A program made the position numbers and the translations under genes. From NCBI RefSeq assembly GCF_001641335.1, contig NZ_LVEM01000003.1, positions 963,191 to 1,027,190 on the forward strand: a stretch of 64,000 bases of DNA. The letters are read 5' to 3'. Every line of letters begins with the position of its first letter. The first letter of the stretch is position 1. This document shows, in pieces, positions 35,219 through 44,520 of the stretch. The DNA comes from Bradyrhizobium stylosanthis (GTDB lineage Bacteria; Pseudomonadota; Alphaproteobacteria; Rhizobiales; Xanthobacteraceae). The notes under the pieces were generated by a model that worked only from the letters and a program-made list of their open reading frames with translations, did no database searches and had not been told where the DNA came from.

Positions 35219-35365
35219 TCCCTCTCCCCGCTTGCGGGGAGAGGGTTGGGGTGAGGGGAGTCTCCGCGAGAGCAGTAACAGTTGGGCTCGCGGAGAGTCC
35301 CCCTCACCCGAATTCGATCTACGATCGAATTCGACCTCTCCCCGCAAGCGGGGCGAGGTGAAGGC
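35219..35365. repeat. Structured intergenic repeat, copy 1 of 3
   Basis: A ~147-bp element made of nested palindromes. A hairpin CTCTCCCCGCTTGCGGGGAG at the left is matched by CTCTCCCCGCAAGCGGGGCG at the right. Between them are GTGAGGGGA...TCCCCCTCAC and a central stem GAATTCGATC/TAC/GATCGAATTC (35310-35332). Copies 2 and 3 lie at 55047 and 56579 in the same orientation. It fills most of the 371-base gap between flgD and the 90-residue protein gene; nothing else is seen there. Confidence 0.85.
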
Positions 35366-35395
35366 ACAGCGTCAGAATGTCTGAGAAAGAGCCGC

Positions 35396-35668
35396 TCAGC
35401 TCCCCGCCGTCTCGCCTTCGGTGCGCGGCTCGGCGGTGTCGCTCTTCGTCTGTGCAGCGGCGGCGACGATGCGGTCGGCGAGACCCGCGGGCGCGCGGAC
35501 CGGAGGGGCGGCAAGTGCCTGGCGCAAGACGCGCGCTTCGTCCAGCAGGGCCTGCGCGTCGGATGATCGCGCCAGCAGCTCTTCGGCGGGCACGCGCCGA
35601 TCGTCGGGCCAGAGGGAGAGATCCTCGCCCAGCCGATCGATCAGTTCCTCAAACTCGGTGACGTCCAT
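35396..35668 (-). CDS. Hypothetical small acidic protein, 90 residues
   Basis: A 90-residue protein starting MDVTEFEELIDRLGEDLSLW, with ELLARSSDAQALLDEARVLR and a PAGLADRIVAAAAQ tail. This pattern (FEELID..G.DLS.WP...R..AE.LL..S.EA..LL.EA) recalls short proteins found beside ECF sigma genes in alphaproteobacteria. That is from memory, and here the sigma gene is 3.3 kb away. No membrane segment is present. It lies between fliS and the flgD unit. Confidence 0.6.
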   Translation of the reverse strand: MDVTEFEELIDRLGEDLSLWPDDRRVPAEELLARSSDAQALLDEARVLRQALAAPPVRAPAGLADRIVAAAAQTKSDTAEPRTEGETAGS

Positions 35669-35829
35669 CGCCCGCCGGTCCCGCCTCGGTCAGGCCCGTC
35701 ATAAAGCATTGCAGGCGCGGCGGAAACCGGATTTCGACGGCTTCGGGCGCCAAAACCGCCCGCAGCACTACGGAAAGCAACGGAGCGGCCGGTGGCCTGC
35801 CCTCCCCGCGTAGCCGACGACCAGTTTCT

Positions 35830-36258
35830 TCAGCCCTTGCGGGCCGAATCGGCCGACCCCGGCTTGCCGCCGCGCACCGTCGTGTCGACGAACTCCCAGG
35901 CCTCCCGTAGCTCGCTCAACCCGGCGATGATGCGGCCGAAACTCTGGCGGGCGTGCGGGCGTCCGTAAGCCTTGAGGCTTGCCAGGATCATCGCATTGTA
36001 GGTCTGGAACAGATGCTCCGCCACGTCGCCGCCTTTGGCGAAATCGAGGTTGTGGCTGAGCCCGCGCAGGATCGCCGTCGCCTTCATCAGGTACTCGTGC
36101 CCCTCCTCGAAGCGCCGCGCCTCCTGGGCGGCCAGCGACTTCTGCAGGAACGTGATCGTGCCGCCGAGCAGCATCGAGACCGCCTTGAGCGGCGGCACGG
36201 TCGTCGCCGTTCCCCGATAGGCCTGGTTGGCCATGTACGCCATCGGATTATGCATCAT
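35830..36258 (-). CDS. fliS: Flagellar export chaperone FliS
   Basis: A 142-residue FliS, which binds the C-terminus of flagellin and keeps it unpolymerised before export. Family features are the N-terminal ANQAYRGTA, LLGGTITFLQKSLAAQEARR, LMKATAILRGLSHNLDF and a helical C-terminus (GRIIAGLSELREAWEFV). The ATG overlaps the fliD stop by 1 nt (TGATG), giving translational coupling; a second ATG follows immediately. fliD and fliC are just upstream. Confidence 0.9.
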   Translation of the reverse strand: MMHNPMAYMANQAYRGTATTVPPLKAVSMLLGGTITFLQKSLAAQEARRFEEGHEYLMKATAILRGLSHNLDFAKGGDVAEHLFQTYNAMILASLKAYGRPHARQSFGRIIAGLSELREAWEFVDTTVRGGKPGSADSARKG

Positions 36259-37931
36259 CAATCACTCGAGCTGGAATTGAGCAGGGCCTTGAGATAGTTG
36301 AGCGTGCTGTTGGCGCTCTCGATCGCGGCCTGGTACTTCGCGTATTGCGTCTGGAGCTGCGACTGCAACGTCGAGGCCGCGCTGTTGATGTCGTCGACCT
36401 TCTGCTGGAGGTCGTCGTCGCGGTTGGTCAGGCTGGTGATCTGCGTCTGCAGCGCACCGGATGACGACGAAGAGTTCTTCGCGATCTGATAGATCTGCGA
36501 TGCGATCCCCGTGGTCGAGGTCACCGTGATCGACTGCGAGGTCGAGCCGCTATAGGTGAACGCCATGCCGGCATAGATCGATCCGGCGGCGCCGATGATC
36601 GTGGCGCCGCTGACCGTGAACAGTGAGGAATCGCCACCGACCGAGGCCGAGGCGAGATTGCCGTCGGAATCGACGGTCAGATCCAGGGTGAAGGATTGCG
36701 GCGACGTCCCGGTGTTGACGACGCTGAGCTGGCTCGACGACGTCGTGGTCTGCGCCGACAGCAGCTTGGTGACGCCGCTGAGATTGGTGCTCAGGATATC
36801 CGATAGCGTCGAGGTGTCGAGCTCGAGCTCGTTCTTCTCGTTGAAGGACAGGCCGAGATCGGCCATCGTCATGCCGCCCACGGTGCTGTTCAGGGCGTTC
36901 TGGAGCGCGTCCATGATGTTGCGCATCGTTCCGTCGCCGAACAGGACCGCGCTCGAATCCGCCGTGCCGTCGGTTGCGGTCGCCTGCTGCGCGACGACCT
37001 CGTCGCGGAAGGCGTTGTAGTTGGTGACGAACGTCTCCACCGCCGATTCGATCTGGCTGGTGTCGGTCTCGATGCTGATGTTCAGCGAGGTTCCGTCCGG
37101 CGTCGCCTGGAGCAGGCTGAAGGTGACACCGCTGAGGACGTCGGAGATGTCGTTGGTGTCGCGGGTCATGGCGATGCCGTCGAGCGAAAACTCGGCCGAC
37201 TGCGCCTGCTGGATGACGTTCGTGAAGCTCCCCGAGCTGTCGGTCACGCCGAGCTCGTTCATGATGTCGTCGCCGGAGGTGCTGGAATAGGTGATGTCGG
37301 CCGCATCCTCGGTGCCGGTCAGCACCATCTGGTACGACGTGCTGGAGACCTGCACGATGGAGGCCTGGACATTGGTCGTCGAGGTCTGGGCGTTGATGGC
37401 ATCGACGACGTCCTGGAGCGACATCGTGTCGGTGACGGTGATGTCGGACGTGGTTCCGCCGGCAAGGCCGATGGAGAACGTTCCGGAATAACCGAGCTCG
37501 TCGGTCTGGCTCGATTGCGCTGTGCCGGACACCTTGTGCGCGGTGGCAAGCTGGCTGATCGTCAGCGTGTGGTCGCCGATCGCGGCCCCGTTCTTGATCG
37601 TCATGGAGAGCGCCGAGGAGGCGCTGACGTCGCCGGTCGAGCTGATGCTCGCCGAGCGCGTCGCGAACGCGCTCGAGGAAAGCGAGTTGACCACCGCGGT
37701 CGAGAGCGACGACAGGCCCGAATACAGCGTCTGCAGATCGGTCTGCAGCGTCTGATAGGCCGAGATCTTGGCCTCGTTGCTCGTGATCGAGGTCGAGATC
37801 GTGTCCGCCTGCGCGGTCTTCGCGTCGACCGCGGCCTGGATCAGCGCCGACCAGTCGATGCTGCTCGAATTGGTCGTCCCGCTCGTGGTGACGCTGACAC
37901 CGGAACTTGTGCTGCTGCTGACGCTGGTCAC
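36258..37931 (-). CDS. fliD: Flagellar hook-associated protein 2 (filament cap)
   Basis: A 557-residue FliD, the filament-capping protein needed for flagellin polymerisation. The N-terminal domain includes SIDWSALIQAAVDAKTAQAD and TSNEAKISAYQTLQTDLQTL. The middle is Ser/Thr-rich. The C-terminal part has ETFVTNYNAFRDEVVAQQA and the coiled-coil LTNRDDDLQQKVDDINSAAS. It follows the fliC hairpin and overlaps fliS. Length is normal. Confidence 0.92.
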   Translation of the reverse strand: MTSVSSSTSSGVSVTTSGTTNSSSIDWSALIQAAVDAKTAQADTISTSITSNEAKISAYQTLQTDLQTLYSGLSSLSTAVVNSLSSSAFATRSASISSTGDVSASSALSMTIKNGAAIGDHTLTISQLATAHKVSGTAQSSQTDELGYSGTFSIGLAGGTTSDITVTDTMSLQDVVDAINAQTSTTNVQASIVQVSSTSYQMVLTGTEDAADITYSSTSGDDIMNELGVTDSSGSFTNVIQQAQSAEFSLDGIAMTRDTNDISDVLSGVTFSLLQATPDGTSLNISIETDTSQIESAVETFVTNYNAFRDEVVAQQATATDGTADSSAVLFGDGTMRNIMDALQNALNSTVGGMTMADLGLSFNEKNELELDTSTLSDILSTNLSGVTKLLSAQTTTSSSQLSVVNTGTSPQSFTLDLTVDSDGNLASASVGGDSSLFTVSGATIIGAAGSIYAGMAFTYSGSTSQSITVTSTTGIASQIYQIAKNSSSSSGALQTQITSLTNRDDDLQQKVDDINSAASTLQSQLQTQYAKYQAAIESANSTLNYLKALLNSSSSD

Positions 37932-37957
37932 TTTGCCTGACTATCCCCTGGCAGGAC

Positions 37958-37982
37958 GCGGGCCGGCGTCATGCCGGCCCGC
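37958..37982 (-). terminator. Stem-loop after fliC
   Basis: GCGGGCCGGC at 37958-37967 pairs perfectly with 37973-37982, with a 5-nt loop, 12 nt after the fliC stop. There is no clear U-tract following on the minus strand, so it may protect the abundant flagellin mRNA or reduce read-through into fliD rather than fully terminate. Confidence 0.65.
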
Positions 37983-37993
37983 TTTGGTCAACA

Positions 37994-38818
37994 TCAGCCC
38001 AGCAGCTTGAGCAGGTATTGCGGCATCTGGTTCGCCGCGGCCAGCGCCGACACGGCGGCCTGGGTCTTCACTTCCGCCGACGACAGCTTGGACTGCTCGG
38101 CCGCGATGTCGACGTCCTTGATCGCCGAATTCGCCGACTGCAGGTTCTGCGTCTGGGTCGAGATCGAATCGGCGCTGAAATTGAAGCGCGATTCCTGGGC
38201 ACCGATGCTGGCGCGGGCGGCGGACACCGTATCGATCGCGGTATCGAGCGTGGTCAGCGCCGAGGTCGCATCCGACAACGTGCTGACGTCCAGCGAGGAC
38301 ACGCCGAGCGAGGACGCGGTGAGGCTCGTGAGCGTGATCGTGATGGTGTCCGAGCCGGAGGAGCCGACCAGCACCGAGACGCCCGAGGCGAACACGCTGG
38401 AGCCGTCGAGCAGGCTCTGGCTGGAGTAGCGGGTGCCGCTCGCGATCGAATCGATTTCGCTGGTGAGCTGGGTGAATTCCGAGTTGATGTAGGCGCGGCT
38501 GGAATCGGTCGTGGTGCCCGAGGCGGATTCGGAGGCCAGCGACTTCATGCGGGCGAGAATGTCGGAGATGTTCGAGGCGCCGCCGTCGGCGGTCTGCAGG
38601 ATCGCGGTCGCCTGCGAGGCGTTGGTCGCGGCCTGCTGCAGCGTGGTGACGTCCGAGGAAATGCGGGTGGAGATCGCAAGGCCGGCGGCGTCGTCGGAGG
38701 CGGAGGTGATGCGCGAGCCGCTCGACAGCTTCGAGAGCGAGCTGGTCTCCTGCGAGGAGTTGATGTTGAGGTATCGGACCGCGGCGTTGGCGGCGGTATT
38801 GGTATTGATCGCGGGCAT
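37994..38818 (-). CDS. fliC: Flagellin
   Basis: A 274-residue flagellin, the filament subunit. Conserved N-terminal D0/D1 segments (ITSASDDAAGLAISTRISSD and TTLQQAATNASQATAILQTA) and the C-terminal AINTV-like block RFNFSADSISTQTQNLQSAN and QAAVSALAAANQMPQYLLKL are present. The variable surface domain is short, typical of small rhizobial flagellins. AGGAG lies 7 nt before the ATG. It is expressed from its own 144-nt upstream region, behind an ECF-type sigma gene. Confidence 0.96.
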   Translation of the reverse strand: MPAINTNTAANAAVRYLNINSSQETSSLSKLSSGSRITSASDDAAGLAISTRISSDVTTLQQAATNASQATAILQTADGGASNISDILARMKSLASESASGTTTDSSRAYINSEFTQLTSEIDSIASGTRYSSQSLLDGSSVFASGVSVLVGSSGSDTITITLTSLTASSLGVSSLDVSTLSDATSALTTLDTAIDTVSAARASIGAQESRFNFSADSISTQTQNLQSANSAIKDVDIAAEQSKLSSAEVKTQAAVSALAAANQMPQYLLKLLG

Positions 38819-38962
38819 TGGAAGCTCCTGTGCTGATGGGCATGGCGTGCCGCATCGTGGAAATCGACTTACGACGACGCGGACCGCAGCCCCGTCCGTT
38901 CGCTCAAACGGCGGAGCGCAGCGAGATCAGGCGCGAAAATTCGTGCGGGGAAAATTTTATAG

Positions 38963-39661
38963 TTAGCAATCGGTAAACGCGGTGCGGATGTCGCGTTCGT
39001 GCTTGCGCAGGAGCTGGCGCAGCTGCTGACGGCCGCGCTTGAGCAGAGACTCTACTGCGGCGACCGTCGTGCCCATCACCTGCGCGATCTCGCCGTTGCT
39101 CATGTTCTCGTGGTACGAGAAGATCACCGCGATGCGCTGCTGCTCAGGCAGGCGCTGCATCGCCACTTCCAGCATGTCGTTCAGCTCGTTGCGCTCGATG
39201 ATCTCGACGGCGCCGGGCTGGCCGTCGGCGACTTCCGGCACCGTCTCGACATTCTCGTTGCGCGGCTTGCGGCGCAGGTCGATGCAGCGGTTGGAGATGA
39301 CGCGGTAGAGCCAGGTCGAGAACTTGGCGCGGCCGTGCTGCCAGCGGCCGCGATGGCTCCAGATCTTCAGCATGGTGTCCTGCACCACGTCCTCGGCGTC
39401 CGCCGCGTTGCCGACGATGCGGAGCGCAATGGCGTAAGCGCGATCGATGTGACGCTCGACCAGCATGCGGAACGCTGTCTCGTCGTCGGCGGCGAGCCTG
39501 TCGAGAAGTTCGCTGTCTTCATCGAGGACGACATCGGCGGCATCGGGCGCGCAGTCGGGCGCAAGCGGCACCGACGGCGCGACCTGCACGATCGCATCGA
39601 CCGGCGCCGTCGTCGCGATCTCCGCCTCGGCGGGAGCCCAGACATCAGCAGCGTAACTCAT
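38963..39661 (-). CDS. ECF-type RNA polymerase sigma factor
   Basis: A 232-residue sigma-70 family protein with only regions 2 and 4. Region 2 runs from DDETAFRMLVERHIDRAYA through DAEDVVQDTMLKIWSHRGRW to FSTWLYRVISNRCIDLRRK. Region 4 is LPEQQRIAVIFSYHENMSNG followed by the helix-turn-helix MGTTVAAVESLLKRGRQQLR. A ~50-residue acidic/proline-containing N-terminal extension precedes them. The ATG at 39661 has GGAGG 7 nt upstream. No anti-sigma factor gene is adjacent. It lies directly upstream of fliC, but whether it controls flagellar genes is unknown. Confidence 0.85.
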   Translation of the reverse strand: MSYAADVWAPAEAEIATTAPVDAIVQVAPSVPLAPDCAPDAADVVLDEDSELLDRLAADDETAFRMLVERHIDRAYAIALRIVGNAADAEDVVQDTMLKIWSHRGRWQHGRAKFSTWLYRVISNRCIDLRRKPRNENVETVPEVADGQPGAVEIIERNELNDMLEVAMQRLPEQQRIAVIFSYHENMSNGEIAQVMGTTVAAVESLLKRGRQQLRQLLRKHERDIRTAFTDC

Positions 39662-40174
39662 CCCGCAACCTCCAACCCGCAACGCCGGCGGCGCACATGC
39701 CACACGGCTTCCAGGCGTTGAACGGGCCGCCAAAACAATCCAGGCGAAGAATTTTTGTTATTTTTCAAGATGTTAGCCGGTCGTTTTTGCCGGGTGTCGG
39801 GCAATAATTGCCGATCGCGCGATCATCTCGCGCATCGCGATTGCAATCATCACATCGTCTCGCGCCATGGCGGATCATCCATCCTGAACAGATGCAGTGG
39901 GGAGAAAACGCTGACATTACGCGGCACTAGGTGATCGAACGCGACACGCACTTCGCACGTGACACAGCGATTGTTTCCGAGTGTGAATGAACGCGGGACG
40001 ACTTCCGCACCCGGCAATTTTTTCCGAATCACCTTTTTCGAACCTAGCGATTTTTTTGAATCTGTCAGTCGCGACGAATGCGATTTTGAATCGCGCGTGA
40101 TTTTTTTTCGCTCGCACGGCGCCTGAACGGCCGCATGCGCACGTTAATCGTGATGGTGGACGGGGAATTGCAGC
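39662..40174. other. AT-richer intergenic region between divergent sigma-factor and HAD-type genes
   Basis: About 513 bases with no supported gene and visibly more A/T than its surroundings, including runs TTTTTTT and TTTTTTTT. A small hairpin GCGATT/TTG/AATCGC (40080-40094) is followed 6 nt later by eight T residues, terminator-like on the plus strand. It must contain promoters for the divergent genes; I cannot assign them. Short open frames on the minus strand here look accidental. Confidence 0.5.
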
Positions 40175-42589
40175 ATGACGATCGCAACGACCGGCGCGGT
40201 GCGCCGTGCTCAAATTGTTTCCGCATGGTCGTTCGATGTTTTCGATACATTTCTGCTTCGCGCCTGCACGACGCCGGATGGTGTATTTGAAAGGACTTAC
40301 GAGCTCTCGGGCATTTCAAGAACTTGTCCAAATATTTCCGTTAGTTTTGTTCAGCATCGGATCCAGGCCGAAGGGCGCGCGCGCAGGGCCGCGAAGGACA
40401 GGCGCGGCGCGGTCGAAGTTCGCATCGAGGAGATCTATTCGTTCTTTCCGTTCAACCTGTTCGGCCTGGCGCGCCGCGATCTGAGCGACCTTGTCGAATC
40501 GGAGTTCGCGGCCGAGTTCGAGCTCTGCCGCGTCAATCCGGACATGCTTCGGCAATATCAGGACATGAAGCGCGCGGGCCGTCGCGTCGGATTCATCTCC
40601 GACACCTATTGGGATTCCCACCGGCTGGCGCGGCTGCTGCGCGCCTGCAGCCCCGGCCTCGTCTGGGACTTCCTCTACGCCTCCTGCGACCATGGCAGCG
40701 GCAAGAGCGAAACGCTGTTCGCGAAGTACCTGGCCGAACAGGGCGTCGATGCGCACGCCTCCTTCCACATCGGCGACAACGAGCACGCGGACGTCAGGGG
40801 AGCGCGACGTCACGGCATCCGGCCACGCTACTATCCCCAGGCGTCGCGCGAGCTGGCCTCAAAGCTGCAGGGTGAAACCTCGCTGTTCGAGCTGCTCTGT
40901 CCCGGTGTTCCCTCGCGGCTCGACAACGGCATGCGCACGTTGCGGCGCATGATGGCGGCACGAAGCGCCGAGAAGTCTCCCGCCTTCCACCTGGGTGCGA
41001 TGGTGCTCGGCCCTGTCATGACCGCCTTCGACGCCTTCATCGCGGAGCGCTGCGAACAGGTCGCAGGTCCCGGCCGGCGGGTGGCGCTCGGCTTTCTCGG
41101 CCGCGACGGCTTTCTGTCGCACCGGATCTGGCAGGATCTGCATGGCGCGACCTCGGCGTATCTCGAGATCAACCGCCGCGTCAGCCTGATGGCCTCGGCC
41201 GATACGCTGCAGCCCCTGCTCGAATTCCTGCCGAAGATCGCGAAGTTCGACGCGCCGACCTTCCGCGACATAGTCAAGGTTCTGCCACCGAAGGTCGCGG
41301 CGTTCTTCGCGAAATCGCCGGACGGCATCGTGACCGGCGAGGCGCTCGCCGAGGCGCTGCCGGAATTGATAGAGACCAGCGAGCTTCTCGCGCTCGCCGC
41401 GATCCTGCGTGCGCGGCTGCTCGCCTATGTGCGCGACGCGATACCGGGCTTCGATGACTGTACCGATCTCGTGCTCGCCGACCTCGGCTATTCCGGCAGC
41501 GTCCAGAAGGCGCTCCGGCGGGTCTTCGACCTGGAAGGGATCACGATCCGCCTCCACGGCGCCTACCTCATCTCCCTCGACGATTCCTTCCACGACCTCG
41601 CCGGGGAAGACAGCGCGACGGGCTTCATCTCAGATCTCGTGATCACGCCCCACGCCAAGCGCATGCTGGTGCGCAATGTCGCGCTGCTGGAGCAGGCCTG
41701 CTGTTCCGCAGATGGCTCGGTGCTCGACTATGACGGCGGCGAGGTCCTGCGCGAGATCAACCCGCACACCGCCAGCCAGATCGCGCTGGCCGCCGAAATC
41801 CAGGCCGGCGCGCGCGCCTTCGCGGCAGGCGCCGGAGACGTCGCACGGGACTTGTCCCTGCAGCCCTATGATGCACCGGATGTCGCTGCACGCTGGAGCG
41901 CCGCGACGCTGGCCCGCCTGCTGCTGCTGCCCGACGAGGACGAGCTGGCGCTGCTCGGCGACCTCAAGCACGACGTCAATCTCGGCACGCAGGCGCTGGC
42001 GCCGATGCTCGACCGCGATTTTGTCCGCAATCAGATCACCGCCCGCGGCCTCTCGGCCGCCTGCACGTCGGCCGGACCGCCGATGTGGCTCGCCGGCAGC
42101 TTCGCGCTAACGTCGCCGTCCCACGCCTATCTCTATGCGCTGTTCGGCGCCAACCGCCTGCCCGCCGACGTCTTCGAGGAAAGCCCTTACGGCACGGTTC
42201 AGGTCGGATTGTTTCGTGCCGATGGCGAGGCGGTGCTGGAGCAGGTCGCCATCCACCGCACCGGGCTCGGGGAGCTGCGCGTGCGCATTCCGGTCTCGCG
42301 CGCCATGGGAATCGCCATGCTGGCGCTTCCGCTGCCGAAATTCGCAGCCCAGGGCCTCCTGCATGGCGTCACCGTGCAATCCGCCGGCGAGATCCGTGAG
42401 GCCGCTGCCAGCCAGGACGTCATCGGCATTGCAGCCGAGAGCCTGGTCTTTGCCCGCATGCAGCGGAACGGGGAACATTATCGCAGCGAAAGCGAGGACG
42501 GCTGCCTGCTGATCCCGGTCGCCTCGATGGCCCGGGAGATCGCGATCTATTCCGTCGCGATCACCCCGCTCGGCTCCAGCCCCAAATAG
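40175..42589 (+). CDS. Large HAD-superfamily-like protein (COG5610 type), possible surface-glycan or flagellin modification
   Basis: An 804-residue protein. The N-terminal HAD-like hydrolase domain has motif I SFDVFDTFLLR (Asp21/Asp24), motif II GFISDTYWD, a lysine region and motif IV HIGDNEHADVRGAR near residue 198. A second domain begins near residue 270 with GFLGRDGFLSHRIW and later LVLADLGYSGSVQKALRRVF, a layout I associate with COG5610-type predicted hydrolases in polysaccharide loci. The last ~200 residues are unassigned. ATG 40175 opens the conserved part. Two further genes follow on the same strand. Glycan involvement is an inference. Confidence 0.72.
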   Translation: MTIATTGAVRRAQIVSAWSFDVFDTFLLRACTTPDGVFERTYELSGISRTCPNISVSFVQHRIQAEGRARRAAKDRRGAVEVRIEEIYSFFPFNLFGLARRDLSDLVESEFAAEFELCRVNPDMLRQYQDMKRAGRRVGFISDTYWDSHRLARLLRACSPGLVWDFLYASCDHGSGKSETLFAKYLAEQGVDAHASFHIGDNEHADVRGARRHGIRPRYYPQASRELASKLQGETSLFELLCPGVPSRLDNGMRTLRRMMAARSAEKSPAFHLGAMVLGPVMTAFDAFIAERCEQVAGPGRRVALGFLGRDGFLSHRIWQDLHGATSAYLEINRRVSLMASADTLQPLLEFLPKIAKFDAPTFRDIVKVLPPKVAAFFAKSPDGIVTGEALAEALPELIETSELLALAAILRARLLAYVRDAIPGFDDCTDLVLADLGYSGSVQKALRRVFDLEGITIRLHGAYLISLDDSFHDLAGEDSATGFISDLVITPHAKRMLVRNVALLEQACCSADGSVLDYDGGEVLREINPHTASQIALAAEIQAGARAFAAGAGDVARDLSLQPYDAPDVAARWSAATLARLLLLPDEDELALLGDLKHDVNLGTQALAPMLDRDFVRNQITARGLSAACTSAGPPMWLAGSFALTSPSHAYLYALFGANRLPADVFEESPYGTVQVGLFRADGEAVLEQVAIHRTGLGELRVRIPVSRAMGIAMLALPLPKFAAQGLLHGVTVQSAGEIREAAASQDVIGIAAESLVFARMQRNGEHYRSESEDGCLLIPVASMAREIAIYSVAITPLGSSPK

Positions 42590-42643
42590 TCCGCCTGATT
42601 GCGCCGCCCGGATCGTTGAAGTCCAGGGTTGACGCGAAGGGGC

Positions 42644-43969
42644 ATGGACTTGACGGACGAGACGCACGAAGACCTCGATCTGTTGCTGCGATCCGGCGGC
42701 ATCAAGCTCGGCCCGGCCCAGCGCGGCCGCCTGGAATGGCTGGTCGGCCAGTACGGCGCTCCGATCCTCGATCTCATCAGCGAGGGCCGGCGGAACGGCG
42801 TCATCATCTTTAGGGAGCCACTGAGCGGGGCGGCCGCCGAGCTGTTCTATCGCTCGCTCAATCCCGGCTGTGCCGTCGTCATTCCCGCAAGCGAGAATCC
42901 CGGCTTCGATTTCCTGAAATCGAAACTGACCGAATTCGGCACCGTCGGCCCCTGCGGCGCCGACGGCCCGCACGAGATGTGGTGGGGCGGCATCGGCTGG
43001 TCGAAATTCCTCACCGCCGCCGATGCATCCACCGCCCGCCCGCGGATCGTCTCCTGCTATCCGCGCGGAGCCGATGCGACCGCGGCATTCGCGCTGCGGC
43101 ACTCGCTCGAACGCTTCGACCTCGCCTGTCATATCGAGCCGATCGACACCCAGATCGGCGACCGCATGCTCTGCTTCGAGAAGGCGGAGTTCATGTTGCG
43201 GATGTGGAACAAATATCGCGAGCCGCTGCTGTTCGTCGAAGTGGACGCGAGCTTGCGCGAGGCGCCGCTGCTGCCGTCCTTCCTCGGCTGCGACGTGTCC
43301 CTGCACAAGTGGAATCGCTGGGAGATGTCGGCGCGCGTGCTTTATCTCGGCCGCACCGCGCGCGCCGAAATGCTGCTGCGCGCCTGGCAGCAGCTCGCCG
43401 CATCCTATCCCGCGATCTGGGAGGGCTATCTGCTCGATCAGGCGTGGAGCTTGACCTCGTCACAGGTGCCGCTCGATACCGTGTGGCTGCCCCGCTCCTA
43501 TCATTCGTTCAAGGGCGATCTCGGCGCGATGCGCGCCACGATCCTGCACGACCGGCAGACCACGACGCTGGATCTCGGTCCCGATCCCGGCTTTGCCGGC
43601 ATTGCCCGCACGGCACGTCGCGCCGGACGCACCGGCGCCCGCGATGCCTTCATGGTGATGACTTCGAAGGCCGAGACCGGCAACGGCATCGCCGTGATCC
43701 TGCGCGACGTCGCGGCAAGCGACGCCGGTGCGGTGGCCGCGACCGTGGAAGCCGTGACCGGCGCCTATGCCGCCGATTGCGGCGGCTACGACCGGCTGGA
43801 GCTGTCGCTCTGCGCCTGGCAGGACGACATCGGCACCGCGCGCGAGGCCGCCGCTCTCGCGCGCCACCGCATCCTGGAGATCGCACCGGGCCAGCGCATC
43901 GCCAACGATTTCTTCGCTGCCCATGCGTCCGACCAGGCGGTCATGACCGCCCGGCACCTTTTCCTCTGA
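42644..43969 (+). CDS. Glycosyltransferase-like protein of unknown specificity
   Basis: A 441-residue soluble protein. The middle (about residues 125-300) resembles a GT-A nucleotide-diphospho-sugar transferase fold: RIVSCYPRGADATAAFALRH, a candidate DxD-like LLFVEVDASLREAP near residue 195, a lysine/tryptophan segment SLHKWNRWEMSARVLYLG, then EGYLLDQAWSL. The N-terminal ~100 and C-terminal ~120 residues are unassigned. ATG 42644 is used; a TTG 15 nt earlier is possible. It follows the HAD-type gene by 54 nt. The glycosyltransferase call is from motif appearance only. Confidence 0.5.
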   Translation: MDLTDETHEDLDLLLRSGGIKLGPAQRGRLEWLVGQYGAPILDLISEGRRNGVIIFREPLSGAAAELFYRSLNPGCAVVIPASENPGFDFLKSKLTEFGTVGPCGADGPHEMWWGGIGWSKFLTAADASTARPRIVSCYPRGADATAAFALRHSLERFDLACHIEPIDTQIGDRMLCFEKAEFMLRMWNKYREPLLFVEVDASLREAPLLPSFLGCDVSLHKWNRWEMSARVLYLGRTARAEMLLRAWQQLAASYPAIWEGYLLDQAWSLTSSQVPLDTVWLPRSYHSFKGDLGAMRATILHDRQTTTLDLGPDPGFAGIARTARRAGRTGARDAFMVMTSKAETGNGIAVILRDVAASDAGAVAATVEAVTGAYAADCGGYDRLELSLCAWQDDIGTAREAAALARHRILEIAPGQRIANDFFAAHASDQAVMTARHLFL

Positions 43970-43982
43970 CGGATATCAACCG

Positions 43983-44519
43983 ATGCTCAAGACCATCATC
44001 CTGCTCACCGACACCGTGCAACAGCAGCAGCCGCTCGCCAATCTGCTCCGTGAGCACAATCGCGACCTCGCCTTCTGCTCGGCGCTTCGCGCATCGGACC
44101 TCAGCGCCATCGAAGCGGACGTGCTGAGCGAGGCGCGGCTGGTGTCCTTTGCCGCCGACGTCGCCGTCCCCGAAAAGCTCCTGCTCCAGCTTGGCTACGG
44201 CGCCTACAGATTCTACGCCGCGCCGACGCAATATCCGAGCCTGCCGCCGGCGCCCGACGAGAGCGACGAGGATCCGCGCTGCTATTCCGTGATCGCGCAG
44301 TCGATGACGATCTGGCCGGATTTCAAGAAAGTCGTTGGCCTCGAGACCGTGACGATCCCCGACGGCACCGTCCCTGCCGAGCGCGAGCGACTGGTGTTCT
44401 CCCGACTCGCGCATTTGTTCTGGGGAATGTCGCACATGATTGCCGGCGAAGCGGCCGATATCCCCGGCATTATCGGATCCGGCGAGAGCCAGCGTCCGAC
44501 GCTCGCGATGATGAACTGA
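43983..44519 (+). CDS. Hypothetical protein, 178 residues
   Basis: The frame starts 13 nt after the previous gene and is probably in the same transcript. It opens MLKTIILLTDTVQQQQPLAN, continues VAVPEKLLLQLGYGAYRFYA with a proline-rich AAPTQYPSLPPAPDES, and ends with DFKKVVGLETVTIPDGTVPA and SRLAHLFWGMSHMIAGEAA. The centre could be a formyltransferase-like or HAD-accessory domain, but I cannot name a family. It converges on the acetyl-CoA hydrolase-family gene with almost no gap. Confidence 0.7.
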   Translation: MLKTIILLTDTVQQQQPLANLLREHNRDLAFCSALRASDLSAIEADVLSEARLVSFAADVAVPEKLLLQLGYGAYRFYAAPTQYPSLPPAPDESDEDPRCYSVIAQSMTIWPDFKKVVGLETVTIPDGTVPAERERLVFSRLAHLFWGMSHMIAGEAADIPGIIGSGESQRPTLAMMN

Positions 44520-44520
44520 G

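Noticed and set aside
38819..38962. Possible sigma-54 promoter upstream of fliC
   Set aside because: A GGCACG-like element is present, but the TTGC half at the right spacing is not; too weak to report.
39662..40174. Horizontal-transfer junction or prophage edge
   Set aside because: The region is AT-richer, but no integrase, tRNA, direct repeat or phage-like gene is visible.
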